Shown piece by piece: positions 33,828-43,146 of a stretch of 64,000 nt of DNA (positions are counted from its first letter, which is position 1; the number at the start of each line of letters is the position of its first letter). The stretch comes from Duganella aceris. GTDB lineage: Bacteria; Pseudomonadota; Gammaproteobacteria; Burkholderiales; Burkholderiaceae_D. The stretch is from positions 186,001-250,000 of the forward strand of contig NZ_JAADJT010000012.1 of the NCBI RefSeq assembly GCF_011090165.1, written 5' to 3'. Both the position numbers and the translations under genes were made by a program. Below the pieces are notes generated by a model, which was not told the origin of the DNA, ran no database searches, and worked only from the letters and a program-made list of their open reading frames with translations.

Positions 33828-34582
33828 CCTGGGGGATGAAGCGCCGCCTGTGGTGGGGCATGCCGCTGGCCGCGCTGCTGCTGGCGCTGGCGGCGGCGCC
33901 GGCCCACGCGGTCGACCTGCTGGCCAACGTGGTGCCGGGCGCGAAGACCGAACTGACGGTCAAGATGCAAATCCTGATCATCATGACCTTGCTGGGCTTG
34001 CTCCCGGTGATGGTCATGATGATGACCAGCTTCACCCGTTTCGTGATCGTGCTGTCGCTGCTGCGCCAGGCGCTGGGCTTGCAGCAGGGCCTGCCGAACC
34101 GGGTCATCACCGGGGTGGCGCTGATCCTGACCCTGCTGGTGATGCGCCCGATCGGCGAGCAGATCTGGACCGACGCCTTCATCCCCTACGACCAGGACAA
34201 GATCGGGCTGGAGACCGCGCTGCAGATCGCCGAGAAGCCGATCTCGCGCTTCATGCTGGCGCAGACCAGCAAGGCCGCGCTGCAACAGATCTCGCACCTG
34301 GCCGGCGAGGACAAGATCGCCACCCCGTCCGAGCACGCCTTCACCGTCAAGCTGGCGGCGTTCGTGCTGTCCGAACTGAAGACCGCGTTCCAGATCGGCT
34401 GCATGCTGTTCATTCCCTTCCTGGTGATCGACCTGGTGGTCTCGTCGGTGCTGATGGCGATGGGGATGATGATGCTGTCGCCGCTGGTCATTTCGCTGCC
34501 GTTCAAGCTGCTGCTGTTCGTGCTGGTCGACGGCTGGACGCTGACCGTCAACACGCTGGTCACCAGCGTGCAGGCGTACTGA
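33824..34582 (+). CDS. fliP: Flagellar export gate protein FliP
   Basis: 252 residues. N-terminal signal peptide (cleavage after AHAVD region), then LIIMTLLGLLPVMVMMMTSFTRFVIVLSLLRQALGLQQGLPNRVITGVALILTLLVMRP, the hallmark of FliP. Later helices FQIGCMLFIPFLVIDLVVSSVLMAMGMMMLSP are conserved. It is a core inner-membrane component of the export gate with FliQ and FliR. The assembly factor FliO is not encoded nearby. Confidence 0.97.
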   Translation: MTWGMKRRLWWGMPLAALLLALAAAPAHAVDLLANVVPGAKTELTVKMQILIIMTLLGLLPVMVMMMTSFTRFVIVLSLLRQALGLQQGLPNRVITGVALILTLLVMRPIGEQIWTDAFIPYDQDKIGLETALQIAEKPISRFMLAQTSKAALQQISHLAGEDKIATPSEHAFTVKLAAFVLSELKTAFQIGCMLFIPFLVIDLVVSSVLMAMGMMMLSPLVISLPFKLLLFVLVDGWTLTVNTLVTSVQAY

Positions 34583-34595
34583 AAGGAAAGCACGC

Positions 34596-34868
34596 ATGCT
34601 GACGCCCGAAATCGCGGTCGACCTGGTGGTCGAATCGCTGCACATCGTGATGCTGCTGGTGGTGATCCTGGTGGTGCCCGGCCTGATCATGGGCTTGCTG
34701 GTGGCGCTGGTGCAGGCCGCCACGCAGATCAACGAACAGACGCTGAGTTTCCTGCCCAGATTGCTGGTGACGCTGCTGGCCATCATCCTGATGGGGCGCT
34801 GGATGGCGACCTACCTGATGGACTTCTGCGTCTCCATCTTTACCCGCGCCGCCACCCTGGTCGGCTAG
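34596..34868 (+). CDS. fliQ: Flagellar export gate protein FliQ
   Basis: 90 residues with two membrane helices: VVESLHIVMLLVVILVVPGLIMGLLVALVQAATQINEQTLSFLPRLL followed by VTLLAIILMGRWMATYLMDF. The QAATQINEQTLSF loop is the FliQ signature. GAAAGGAAA precedes the ATG. Part of the FliPQR gate. Confidence 0.96.
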   Translation: MLTPEIAVDLVVESLHIVMLLVVILVVPGLIMGLLVALVQAATQINEQTLSFLPRLLVTLLAIILMGRWMATYLMDFCVSIFTRAATLVG

Positions 34869-34878
34869 CCTTTCCGCC

Positions 34879-35673
34879 ATGGAATCCGTCCTCGCCCAAT
34901 TGCTGCCGATGCTGACCGCGATCTGGTGGCCGTTCTGCCGCATCCTGGCGATGTTCATCGGCGCCCCGGTGCTGGGCGAGGCGGTCACGCCGGTCACGGT
35001 GCGGATCCTGATCGCGCTGGTGCTGGCGGTGCTGATGCTGCCGCTGACCAGCGGCGTCGACTGGGGCCCGGCGGCGATCAATCCGTTTTCGCTGCACGGC
35101 GTGGTGGCGACGCTGGAGCAGGCCATCATTGGCTTCGTGCTGGGGCTGGCCTTCCACTTCGCCATGTCGGTGATCGGCGTGCTCGGCTTCATGGTGTCGT
35201 CGCAGATGGGGATGTCGATGGCGGTGATGAACGATCCGATGAACGGGCAATCGTCGGACGTGGTGTCGGCGTTGCTGTCGACGCTGGCGATCATGGTGTT
35301 CTTCGCCATCGACGGCCACCTGGTGATCGCCAACGTGATCGGCCAGAGCTTCAAGGCCTGGCCGCTGGGCCACGGCTACGGCCCGATGCTGCTGGAGGCG
35401 GTCGCCTACAACGTGGCCTGGATCTTCTCGGCGGCGATGCTGCTGGCGCTGCCGGTGGTGTTCTCGACGCTGGTGGTGCAGATCGGCTTCGGCTTCCTCA
35501 ACCGCGTCGCGCCCAGCCTGAACCTGTTCGCGCTGGGCTTTTCGGTGATCACCATCTTCGGCCTGATGATGCTGGCGCAGGTGGTGCGCTTCATTCCCGA
35601 GCACTATGTGCGCATGACCAATATGGTGCTGGAACTGATCCGCCAGCAGATGCAGGTGGCGGCCCATGGCTGA
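34879..35673 (+). CDS. fliR: Flagellar export gate protein FliR
   Basis: 264 residues with about six hydrophobic helices. RILAMFIGAPVLGEAVTPVTVRILIALVLAVLMLP near the N-terminus and MVSSQMGMSMAVMNDPMNGQSSDVVSALLSTLAIMVFFAIDGH in the middle are typical of FliR. It ends inside flhB with an 8-bp overlap. Part of the FliPQR gate in the inner membrane. Confidence 0.96.
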   Translation: MESVLAQLLPMLTAIWWPFCRILAMFIGAPVLGEAVTPVTVRILIALVLAVLMLPLTSGVDWGPAAINPFSLHGVVATLEQAIIGFVLGLAFHFAMSVIGVLGFMVSSQMGMSMAVMNDPMNGQSSDVVSALLSTLAIMVFFAIDGHLVIANVIGQSFKAWPLGHGYGPMLLEAVAYNVAWIFSAAMLLALPVVFSTLVVQIGFGFLNRVAPSLNLFALGFSVITIFGLMMLAQVVRFIPEHYVRMTNMVLELIRQQMQVAAHG

Positions 35674-36805
35674 ATCGAGCACCGGCGACAAAACAGAAAA
35701 GGCTTCACAACAGAAGCTGAAGAAGTCGCGCGAAGAAGGGCAGGTGGTCCGTTCGCGCGACCTGTCGACCGCGATCGGCATCCTGGTCAGCCTGAAGCTG
35801 TTCGTCTACCTGCTGCCGACCTACATGGCCGAATTCAACGAGATCTTCCATCAAAGCTTCGCCCCGTTCGACAGCGACGGCGCGATCGACAACGCCATGT
35901 CGACCGCGTTCAGCAACTCGATGTGGCTGCTGATCAAGATGCTGCTGCCGCTGTTCGTGGTGCCGCTGTTCATCGTGCTGGGCGCGATGGTGCCGGGCGG
36001 CTGGGTCGCCAGCACCAAGAACATGGCGCCCAAGTTTTCACGCATGAGCCCGGTCGCCAACCTGGGCAAGCTGTTCACCGGCAAGCACGCGTTCGAGCTG
36101 CTGGTGTCGATCGGCAAGGCCGGGGTGCTGATCGCGGTGCTGATCCACGTGGCGCGCTCGACCGTGAAAGACTACACCCAGTTGCAGAACCTGCCGATGG
36201 GGCAGGCGCTGATGTCGGGCTCGAATCTGATGCTGGACGGCTTGATGTCGCTGGTGGCGGTGTTTATCATCTTCGCCTTGATCGACGTGCCGGCGCAGGC
36301 GTATTTCTTCGCCAAGAACCAGCGCATGTCGAAGCAGGACCAGAAGGAGGAGCACAAGTCCTCCGAGGGCCGGCCGGAGGTGAAGAACCGCATCCGCCAG
36401 CTGCAGCGGGCGATGGCGCGGCGCAGCGCGCGCAAGACGGTGCCGACCGCCGACGTGGTGATCGTCAACCCGGAACACTACGCGGTGGCGCTGAAGTACG
36501 ACCTGGCCAAGGCCGAGGCGCCGTACGTGATCGCCAAGGGCGTCGACGAGATGGCGCTGTACATCCGCCAGATCGCGGTCGAATTCAAGATCGAAGTGAT
36601 GGAGCTGGCGCCGCTGGCGCGCGCCGTCTACAACACCAGCCAGGTCAACCAGCAGATCCCGGTGCAGCTGTACCAGGCGGTGTCGCAGGTGCTGAACTAT
36701 GTGCTGCAGTTGCAAGCCTTCCGCACCGGGCGCCGCGCCGCCCAGCCGGATTATCCAAAAGAAGTTGTAGTGCCCAAATCGATGAGCGAGGTTAGCGAGA
36801 CATGA
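35666..36805 (+). CDS. flhB: Export switch protein FlhB with NPEH instead of NPTH
   Basis: 379 residues: N-terminal DKTEKASQQKLKKSREEGQVVRSRDLSTA, four membrane helices up to about 215, and a cytoplasmic domain. The self-cleavage site reads N268-P269-E270-H271 where almost all FlhB proteins have NPTH. The Asn and Pro needed for cleavage and the His are kept, but Thr is replaced by Glu. The C-terminal part (VIAKGVDEMALYIRQIAVEF, LAPLARAVYNTSQVNQQIP) is otherwise standard. FlhB works with FliK to switch substrate class. It overlaps fliR by 8 bp and flhA by 4 bp. Confidence 0.95.
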   Translation: MAESSTGDKTEKASQQKLKKSREEGQVVRSRDLSTAIGILVSLKLFVYLLPTYMAEFNEIFHQSFAPFDSDGAIDNAMSTAFSNSMWLLIKMLLPLFVVPLFIVLGAMVPGGWVASTKNMAPKFSRMSPVANLGKLFTGKHAFELLVSIGKAGVLIAVLIHVARSTVKDYTQLQNLPMGQALMSGSNLMLDGLMSLVAVFIIFALIDVPAQAYFFAKNQRMSKQDQKEEHKSSEGRPEVKNRIRQLQRAMARRSARKTVPTADVVIVNPEHYAVALKYDLAKAEAPYVIAKGVDEMALYIRQIAVEFKIEVMELAPLARAVYNTSQVNQQIPVQLYQAVSQVLNYVLQLQAFRTGRRAAQPDYPKEVVVPKSMSEVSET

Positions 36806-38889
36806 ATTTTCTGAACAGGCTGGTGGCGGAAGCGCGTCGCCACAAGTTCGCCACGCCGGCGTTCCTGCTGGTGATCCTGGCGATGATCATCCTGCCGTTG
36901 CCGCCGGTGCTGCTGGACGTGATGTTCACGTTCAACATCGTGCTGGCGCTGATCGTGATCCTGGTCTCGGTGTCGGCGCGCCGGCCGCTGGATTTCTCGG
37001 TGTTCCCGACGGTGATCCTGGCCACCACCATGATGCGGCTGACGCTGAACGTGGCGTCGACCCGGGTGGTGCTGCTGCACGGCCATGAGGGCACAGCCGC
37101 CGCCGGCCAGGTGATCGAGGCCTTCGGCAAGGTCGTCATCGGCGGCAACTACGTGGTCGGTATCGTGGTGTTCGTGATCCTGATGATCATCAACTTCATG
37201 GTGGTGACCAAGGGCGCGGAGCGGATTTCCGAGGTGTCGGCGCGCTTCACGCTGGACGCCTTGCCGGGCAAGCAGATGGCGATCGACGCCGACCTCAACG
37301 CCGGCCTGATCAACCAGGAAAAAGCCCAGGCGCGTCGCCAGGACGTGGCCGCCGAGGCGGATTTCTACGGCGCCATGGACGGCGCCTCCAAGTTCGTGCG
37401 CGGCGACGCGGTCGCCAGCATCCTGATTTTGATCATCAACATGGTCGGCGGTGTCGCCATCGGTTCGATCATGCAGGACATGTCGTTCGGCGACGCCTTC
37501 AAGCAATACGCGCTGCTGACCATCGGTGACGGCCTGGTGGCGCAGATCCCGGCGCTGCTGCTGTCGGCCGCCGCCGCGATCCTGGTCACCCGGATCTCGG
37601 ATTCTGGCGACTTCGAACAGCAGGTGGGCAGCCAGGTGCTGACCTCGCCGCAGGTGATGCTGAGCGCGGCCGGCATGATGCTGATCCTGGCGCTGGTGCC
37701 GGGCATGCCATGGCAGATGTTCGGTCCGTTCGCGGCGGTGCTGGCGTATGTCGGCTGGAAGCTGCTGACCAAGGTCGCCAAGCCCGACACCGCCAATCTC
37801 GACGCGATCGAGGCCGCGCTGCGCGACGACCGCGCACCCGACCTCGACTGGCACAGCCTGCCGGCGGTGCAGCAGCTGCAGGTGGCGCTGGGCTACAAGC
37901 TGGTGGCGCTGATCGACAAGGCGCACGGCGAGCCGCTGACCAAGCGCGTCAAGGGCGTGCGGCAGAGCATCTCGGAATCGATGGGGCTGCTGCTGCCGAC
38001 CATCGTGGTGCGCGACGATCTGGGGCTGAAGCCGTCGCAGTATTCGGTGATGTTGTCGGGCAGCGTGGTGGCGCAGGCGGAAGTGTTCGCCGACCGGCTG
38101 ATGGCGATCCCGTCGCCCAACATCTACGGCCAGATCGACGGCATCCCCGGCATCGAGCCGGCCTACGGCATGCCGGTGACCTGGATCGAGACCAGCGAGA
38201 AGGCCAACGCGCTGGGCCTGGGTTACCAAGTGGTCGAGGCGCCGAGCGCGATCGCCACCCATTTGTCCAAGCTGATCCGCGAATACCTGCCGGAGTTGTT
38301 CCGCCATGAGGACGTGCCGGCGCTGATGGAGCGGCTGGCGTCGCTGTCGCCTAAACTGGCCGGTTCGCTGGACAAGGCGCTGACGCACACGCAGATGCTG
38401 CGCGTGTTCCGCGTGCTGCTGGCGGAGAACGTGTCGCTGAAGGACATCGTACCGATCGCCACCACGCTGGTCGACAGTTCCGAGACCACCAAGGACCCGA
38501 TCCTGCTGGCGGCCGAGGTGCGTTGCGCCTTGCGGCGGCAGATCGTCACCGGGCTGTTCGGGCAGAAGACCGAGATGCAGGCCTTCAACCTGGGCGGCGA
38601 CCTGGAGAATATGCTGCTGGGTTCATTGAACCAGGCGCGCCAGAGCGGCAAGGTGGTGCTGGACAATTATCCGATCGACCCGCACCTGCTGGCGCAATTG
38701 CAGGTCAACATGCCGGTCGCGCGCGAGCAGATGAAGCAGCAGGCGACGCCGCCGCTGCTGCTGGTGCTGCCGCAGATCCGGCCGCTGCTGGCGCGCTACG
38801 CGCGCCTGTTCGCGCCGGGCCTGCACGTGTTGTCTTACAACGAGATCCCGGAAAACCGCGAAGTGAGCATCATCGGCACGGTGGGCTAG
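36802..38889 (+). CDS. flhA: Flagellar export gate protein FlhA
   Basis: 695 residues. The N-terminal half has eight predicted helices and the conserved FHIPEP-type cytoplasmic loop (VVTKGAERISEVSARFTLDALPGKQMAIDADLNAGLINQEKAQARRQDVAAEADFYGAMDGASKFVRGDAVASI). The C-terminal cytosolic domain follows (DLGLKPSQYSVMLSGSVVAQAEVFADRLMAIPSPNIYGQIDGIPGIEPAYGMPVTWI). It binds chaperone-substrate complexes. The last gene of the rightward array; its stop overlaps the convergent TPR gene by 4 bp. Confidence 0.97.
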   Translation: MNFLNRLVAEARRHKFATPAFLLVILAMIILPLPPVLLDVMFTFNIVLALIVILVSVSARRPLDFSVFPTVILATTMMRLTLNVASTRVVLLHGHEGTAAAGQVIEAFGKVVIGGNYVVGIVVFVILMIINFMVVTKGAERISEVSARFTLDALPGKQMAIDADLNAGLINQEKAQARRQDVAAEADFYGAMDGASKFVRGDAVASILILIINMVGGVAIGSIMQDMSFGDAFKQYALLTIGDGLVAQIPALLLSAAAAILVTRISDSGDFEQQVGSQVLTSPQVMLSAAGMMLILALVPGMPWQMFGPFAAVLAYVGWKLLTKVAKPDTANLDAIEAALRDDRAPDLDWHSLPAVQQLQVALGYKLVALIDKAHGEPLTKRVKGVRQSISESMGLLLPTIVVRDDLGLKPSQYSVMLSGSVVAQAEVFADRLMAIPSPNIYGQIDGIPGIEPAYGMPVTWIETSEKANALGLGYQVVEAPSAIATHLSKLIREYLPELFRHEDVPALMERLASLSPKLAGSLDKALTHTQMLRVFRVLLAENVSLKDIVPIATTLVDSSETTKDPILLAAEVRCALRRQIVTGLFGQKTEMQAFNLGGDLENMLLGSLNQARQSGKVVLDNYPIDPHLLAQLQVNMPVAREQMKQQATPPLLLVLPQIRPLLARYARLFAPGLHVLSYNEIPENREVSIIGTVG

Positions 38890-41093
38890 GCGGGGCCGCC
38901 GTCGGCAGTGGCCGGCAGTTGATTCAGGCTGGCTTCCACGGCGTCGATCACCGGGCGCCAGTCGCCGATGCGTTCCTGGCGGTACAGCGTCGCGGTCGGA
39001 TACCACGGACTGGTTTCGCCGTGTTCCAGCCAGCGCCATTCGAACGGCGTCGGCAGCATCACCCACACCGGCTTGCCCAGCGCGCCGGCCAGGTGGGCCA
39101 CGCTGGTGTCGACCGTGATCACCACGTCCATCAGGTCGCACAGCGCGGCGGTGTCGCTGAAGTCGTTCAGCAGATGGCTGACCTGGCGGATCGGCAGCGT
39201 GTCCAGCAACTCCTTGTCCTCCAACCGGATGTCTTTTTGCAGACAGATGAACTCGTGCTTTTCCGTCAGCAACGGCGCCAGCACGGACAGCGGCAACGTG
39301 CGATTGTGGTCGTTGCCGTGCGTGACGTTGCCGCTCCACACGACGCCGATGCGCTGGCGGGTTTTGCTGCCGAGCACCTGACTCCATTGTTCGCGCTTGG
39401 CCGGATCGCTGGCCAGATACGAGGTCGCGGTCGGGATGCTGTCGATCCGGGTATTGAACGCAAGCGGCAGGCTCAACAGCGGAATGTGATAGTCGAAGTG
39501 CGGCAGCGGGCTTTTGCTCGGCACGATCTGATCCACGCCTTGCAGCGACGCCATCAGCGGCACCAGGCTGGGGAACATCTCCAGCACCACGCGGGCGCCG
39601 CGTTGCTTGACCAGGGTCGCGTAACGGCAGAACTGCATGGCGTCGCCCAGCCCCTGTTCGGCGTGCAGCAGAATGGTTTTGCCTTTGAGCGACTCGCGTC
39701 CGGTCCACTGCGGCTTGAGGAAGTTGCGCTTGTATTTGGACAGCGGCAGATCTTTCGCCTTCCAGCGGTATTCGTAACCTTGCCAGCCGCGTTCATAGTC
39801 GCCCCGGCCCAGCAGCAGCAAGCCGCGATTCCAGTGGGCCAGCGCAGAGTCGGGATCGAGCGCGAGCACGCGTTCGTAGTTGGCCATCGCCTGGTCCGTC
39901 AAACCGAGCCTGGTCAGGATGCTGCCGAGGTTGACGTAGGCGCGCGGATTGGCGGGCGCCATCTTGGTCAGCTTCTCGAGCGCGATGCGCGCCTTTTCGT
40001 AATCTTCCGCCGGGTTCATGCTTTGCACCAGCTCCGGTGGCGCATGGCGCGCGGCGCGCTCCATTTTCAGTTCGAGCGCCTGGCGTAGTCCGGTCAGTAT
40101 TTCTTCGCGTTGCCGCGTGTTGGCCAGCGCGCGCGCGTGCAGCTGCCGCAGCTCGGCGTCGCCGCCGTCCAATTCCAGCGCGGTGGCGTACAGCGCGGCG
40201 GCGGATTCGTAGTGTCCCAGCTGTTCCAGTTCCTGGCCGCGCTGGCGGTAGGCGGCGGTCAGCTGGCGTTGCAGCGCCGACGCGTCGTCCTCGGCGCGTT
40301 GCGCGTCATCGGGCCGGTCCAGCCGGCGCAGCGCCAGCGCGCGCTGGCGGTGGGCTTGCACGAACTGGGGATGCAGGCTGACCGCCTGGTCCAGGCTGTG
40401 CAGCGCTTCCGCATGGCGCGCTTCGGCCAGCAGCAGGCGGCCCAGATTGTAATGCGCGTCGGCGTACTCCGGCAGCAGCGCCAGCGCCTGCCGGTAGCTT
40501 TCCTCGGCCTGCTCGGCTTGCCCCAGGTCCTGCAAGATATTGCCGCAATTATTGTGCGCTTCGATGTTGTGCGGGTTGAGCGCGAGCGCCTGCTCCGCGT
40601 TGATGCGCGCCAGGTCGTATTGCTTGGCTTGCCAGAGCAGGGTCGAGCGGTTGCTCCAGGCCTGGTCGTCGTTGGCGTCCAGCGCCAGCGCCTTGTCGTA
40701 GCTTTGCAGCGCTTCGTCGGCGCGCATCAGGGACTGCAGCGTCACGGCGCGGTTGAAATGGGTGTTGGCGTCGCCGCCAGTCAGCGCCAGCGCGCGGTCG
40801 TAGCTGCGCAGCGCGTCCTCCATCAGCTGCATCTCGCGCAGCGCGTTGCCCAGGTTGTTGTGGGCGTCGGCATGATCGGGGTCGAGCTTCAGCGCGGAAC
40901 GGAAGAAGCTGGCCGCCACTTCGAAATTGCCGCTCTGGAAGGCGGCGATGCCGGTGTTGTGCAGGGCGTCGAAATGCTGGGGTTCGAGCCGCAACACATG
41001 TTCATAGACTTGCAGGGCCTGAGCTAGCTTGCCCTCGTTGTGGAACTGAATCGCTTGCGCGAACAACTGGTCGACGTTGGATGTGGTGGCCAT
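38886..41093 (-). CDS. TPR protein with GT9-like glycosyltransferase domain (probable flagellin modification)
   Basis: 735 residues. About 12 tetratricopeptide repeats (for example ALHNTGIAAFQSGNFEVAASFFRSALKLDPDHADAHNNLG) fill residues 1-440. The C-terminal part has ILLHAEQGLGDAMQFCRYATLV and VVITVDTSVAHLAGALGKPVWVMLP, as in heptosyltransferase-like GT9 domains. A close paralogue lies at 43337-45556 on the other side of flagellin. Association with fliC suggests O-glycosylation of flagellin, by analogy with other TPR-glycosyltransferases near flagellin genes; sugar and donor are unknown. It starts 22 bp after the FliK-like gene. Confidence 0.8.
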   Translation of the reverse strand: MATTSNVDQLFAQAIQFHNEGKLAQALQVYEHVLRLEPQHFDALHNTGIAAFQSGNFEVAASFFRSALKLDPDHADAHNNLGNALREMQLMEDALRSYDRALALTGGDANTHFNRAVTLQSLMRADEALQSYDKALALDANDDQAWSNRSTLLWQAKQYDLARINAEQALALNPHNIEAHNNCGNILQDLGQAEQAEESYRQALALLPEYADAHYNLGRLLLAEARHAEALHSLDQAVSLHPQFVQAHRQRALALRRLDRPDDAQRAEDDASALQRQLTAAYRQRGQELEQLGHYESAAALYATALELDGGDAELRQLHARALANTRQREEILTGLRQALELKMERAARHAPPELVQSMNPAEDYEKARIALEKLTKMAPANPRAYVNLGSILTRLGLTDQAMANYERVLALDPDSALAHWNRGLLLLGRGDYERGWQGYEYRWKAKDLPLSKYKRNFLKPQWTGRESLKGKTILLHAEQGLGDAMQFCRYATLVKQRGARVVLEMFPSLVPLMASLQGVDQIVPSKSPLPHFDYHIPLLSLPLAFNTRIDSIPTATSYLASDPAKREQWSQVLGSKTRQRIGVVWSGNVTHGNDHNRTLPLSVLAPLLTEKHEFICLQKDIRLEDKELLDTLPIRQVSHLLNDFSDTAALCDLMDVVITVDTSVAHLAGALGKPVWVMLPTPFEWRWLEHGETSPWYPTATLYRQERIGDWRPVIDAVEASLNQLPATADGGPA

Positions 41094-41115
41094 AGAAAAA
41101 AAGAATAAGGAGCAA

Positions 41116-42072
41116 TTATTGCAGGTCGTCGGGCATGGCCGGCTGCGACAACAAGGTCGCCACTTCGGCCATGGCGCGGAAGATGGCCTGGGTCAGGCCA
41201 GCCGCCTGCATGCGGCTGGGGTAGGGGTGTTCGCCGCTCGACGGCGGCAGCTCGCGCCGCAGGCGGCAGCGCAAGATGGTCAGGCCGGCGCGGCTGACGG
41301 TGGCCGCCAGCTGCGGCAGGATTTCGCGCATGTGCTGCATGGCCGAGGTCTGGGCGGCGGCGACTTCCATCACCACGCCGTTGCCGCCGGCTGGCTCGAT
41401 CTGGATCAGCACCCGGCCCACGGCGGGCAGCATCAATTCCAGCCGCAGCGCGACGCGGCTGCGCTTGCGGCGGTTGCGTTCGTATTCGTCGTCGTCCTTG
41501 ACCACCACCCGCAACACCAGGCGCTTGGCGCCCCAGGCGTAGACGGCGAAGCGCCATGGTTCCATCTCGGTCACCATCGGCAGGCCGGGGCGGCCGTCGC
41601 GGCTGCCGGCGGGAATCTGGTCGCTCATGAACAGGCTGGACGGAATGTGTTGGCCGGTGGCCTGTTCCAGCCAGGCGGCGCGCTGTTCGCTGTAGGTGCG
41701 CACCATCACTTGCCAGGAGGCGGCCATCATGCTGGTGTCGGGCGGTTGCCAGACCAGCTGGCGCGACAGGAACACCTGGTTGGCGCGCATCGCCGCCGGA
41801 TCGGAGGCCTTCGGCATGTCGGCCAGCGCGTCGGCCAGCGCTTCCAGTCCGGCGCGCGGCAGGGCGTGGGCCTCCGCCTCGCCGGGGATGGGGCCGACCG
41901 AGCCGGGACCGGTGGCGCCATGGGCGCCGCCCGGCGCCAGCGGGCCGACCGGGAAATCGACATCCAGCAGCGCTTCGCCCGGTACGCGCGCGACCTGTCC
42001 CGGCTGCTGCGCGGGCTGCCGGTCCGGGACGCCCAGCGGGCGTAGGGAAGGTCCGATACGGTCTAAGGCCAT
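41116..42072 (-). CDS. Second FliK-type (Flg_hook domain) protein beside flagellin
   Basis: 318 residues. The first 90 are Gly/Pro/Ala-rich; a soluble middle part contains WQVMVRTYSEQRAAWLEQATGQHIPSS. The C-terminal 110 residues resemble the FliK Flg_hook fold: RLELMLPAVGRVLIQIEPAGGNGVVMEVAAAQTSAMQHMREILPQLAATVSRAGLTI lines up with the PPELGxVxVxL...L...LxxxGL plan. FliK proper is at 22657-24144, so this is a second member, with a role in filament or hook export at best inferred. It starts 37 bp downstream of the flagellin terminator hairpin and is followed by the TPR-glycosyltransferase. Confidence 0.6.
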   Translation of the reverse strand: MALDRIGPSLRPLGVPDRQPAQQPGQVARVPGEALLDVDFPVGPLAPGGAHGATGPGSVGPIPGEAEAHALPRAGLEALADALADMPKASDPAAMRANQVFLSRQLVWQPPDTSMMAASWQVMVRTYSEQRAAWLEQATGQHIPSSLFMSDQIPAGSRDGRPGLPMVTEMEPWRFAVYAWGAKRLVLRVVVKDDDEYERNRRKRSRVALRLELMLPAVGRVLIQIEPAGGNGVVMEVAAAQTSAMQHMREILPQLAATVSRAGLTILRCRLRRELPPSSGEHPYPSRMQAAGLTQAIFRAMAEVATLLSQPAMPDDLQ

Positions 42073-42108
42073 CAGGCTGGGTTTCCAGTCTTGCTGAGCT
42101 TGCTGATA

Positions 42109-42172
42109 TAAAAAAAGCCAACCGAAACGTATCCGGTTGGCCCTTGGTAATCCGGATAGCTTCGTATCCGGA
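42109..42172 (-). terminator. Flagellin gene terminator (two hairpins)
   Basis: Reading leftwards from fliC: first a perfect 8-bp hairpin TCCGGATA/TATCCGGA (42151-42172), then GCCAACCG/CGGTTGGC (42117-42141) followed by a run of U from the A7 tract at 42110-42116. The second is a standard intrinsic terminator directly after flagellin; the first may assist or protect the mRNA 3' end. Confidence 0.85.
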
Positions 42173-42186
42173 TGATACTGCGATTA

Positions 42187-43074
42187 TTACTGCAGCAGGG
42201 ACATAACCAGCGACGAAGTGCTGTTCGACTGCTTCAGCATCGCGGTACCGGCTTGCAGCAGCATCTGTTGCGATGTCATATTCGACGATTCCGCAGCGAA
42301 GTCGGTGTCCATGATGCGGCCTTCCGCAGCCTTGGTGTTGGTCGAGACGTTGGACAAGTTGTTGTAGACGTGTTCCAGACGGTTCGAGGTCGCGCCCAGG
42401 GTCGAACGCACGGTCGATACGGCGTCGATCGCGCTGGCGATCAGGTCGATGGCGCTGTTTGCGCCGCCGCCGGTCAGTTCGGTGCCGGTCGTGGTCGATG
42501 CGCTGCCGGCATCACTGTAGTTCGCTGCGGCGGCGGTGATCGCGGCGTGCATGGCGCTCACTTGGCTGGTCACGTCGAATTTCAGGGTTTCGCTGGTCGA
42601 CGCGCCGATCTGGAAGGTCAGGCTGGCGTTCTGGAAGGTCGAGGTCGTGGAGCCGCCGGTGGCGAACAGTTTCTGGCCGCCGAAGGTGGTGTTACCGACG
42701 ATGTTGGTCAATTCGTTGGTCAGCGCGTCGAATTCCGACTGCATCGAGGTTTGGTCGTTGGCGTTCGACGAACCGTCGGCTGCCTGGGTGGCCAGATCCT
42801 TCATGCGGATCAGGATGGCGGTGGTCTCGTCCAGTGCGCCTTCGCCGGTTTGCATCAGCGAGATCGAATTCTGGGTGTTACGCATTGCAACGGCCATGCC
42901 GCTGGTTTGGTATTTCAGACGGGTTGCGATCTGCAGGCCTGCGGCGTCGTCCATGGCCGAATTGACACGGAAGCCGGTGCTCAGGCGCGTCTGCGAAGTC
43001 GACAGCGACGATTGGGTGCGGGAGATCGAGTTCTGTGCGGAAAGGGCCGCGGCGTTGGTGTGAAGGCTCAGCAT
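42187..43074 (-). CDS. fliC: Flagellin FliC (lateral LafA type)
   Basis: 295 residues, a short flagellin. N-terminal D0/D1 region MLSLHTNAAALSAQNSISRTQSSLSTSQTRLSTGFRVNSAMDDAAGLQIATRL and C-terminal region TLGATSNRLEHVYNNLSNVSTNTKAAEGRIMDTDFAAESSNMTSQQMLLQAGTAMLKQSN are conserved. The central variable part is small and Ser/Thr-rich, offering glycosylation sites. It has AGGAG before the ATG, its own sigma28 promoter and a terminator, so it is monocistronic and highly expressed. Confidence 0.96.
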   Translation of the reverse strand: MLSLHTNAAALSAQNSISRTQSSLSTSQTRLSTGFRVNSAMDDAAGLQIATRLKYQTSGMAVAMRNTQNSISLMQTGEGALDETTAILIRMKDLATQAADGSSNANDQTSMQSEFDALTNELTNIVGNTTFGGQKLFATGGSTTSTFQNASLTFQIGASTSETLKFDVTSQVSAMHAAITAAAANYSDAGSASTTTGTELTGGGANSAIDLIASAIDAVSTVRSTLGATSNRLEHVYNNLSNVSTNTKAAEGRIMDTDFAAESSNMTSQQMLLQAGTAMLKQSNSTSSLVMSLLQ

Positions 43075-43146
43075 GAAATAACTCCTGGTAGGTGGATTCA
43101 GTTCGGAGCAACGAATCGTTTGTGCTCTCCCCAGTACAAGACGACC

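Noticed and set aside
38523-40088. A 521-codon + strand frame across the end of flhA and the TPR gene
   Set aside because: It crosses two recognised genes on opposite strands and has no domain or ribosome site.
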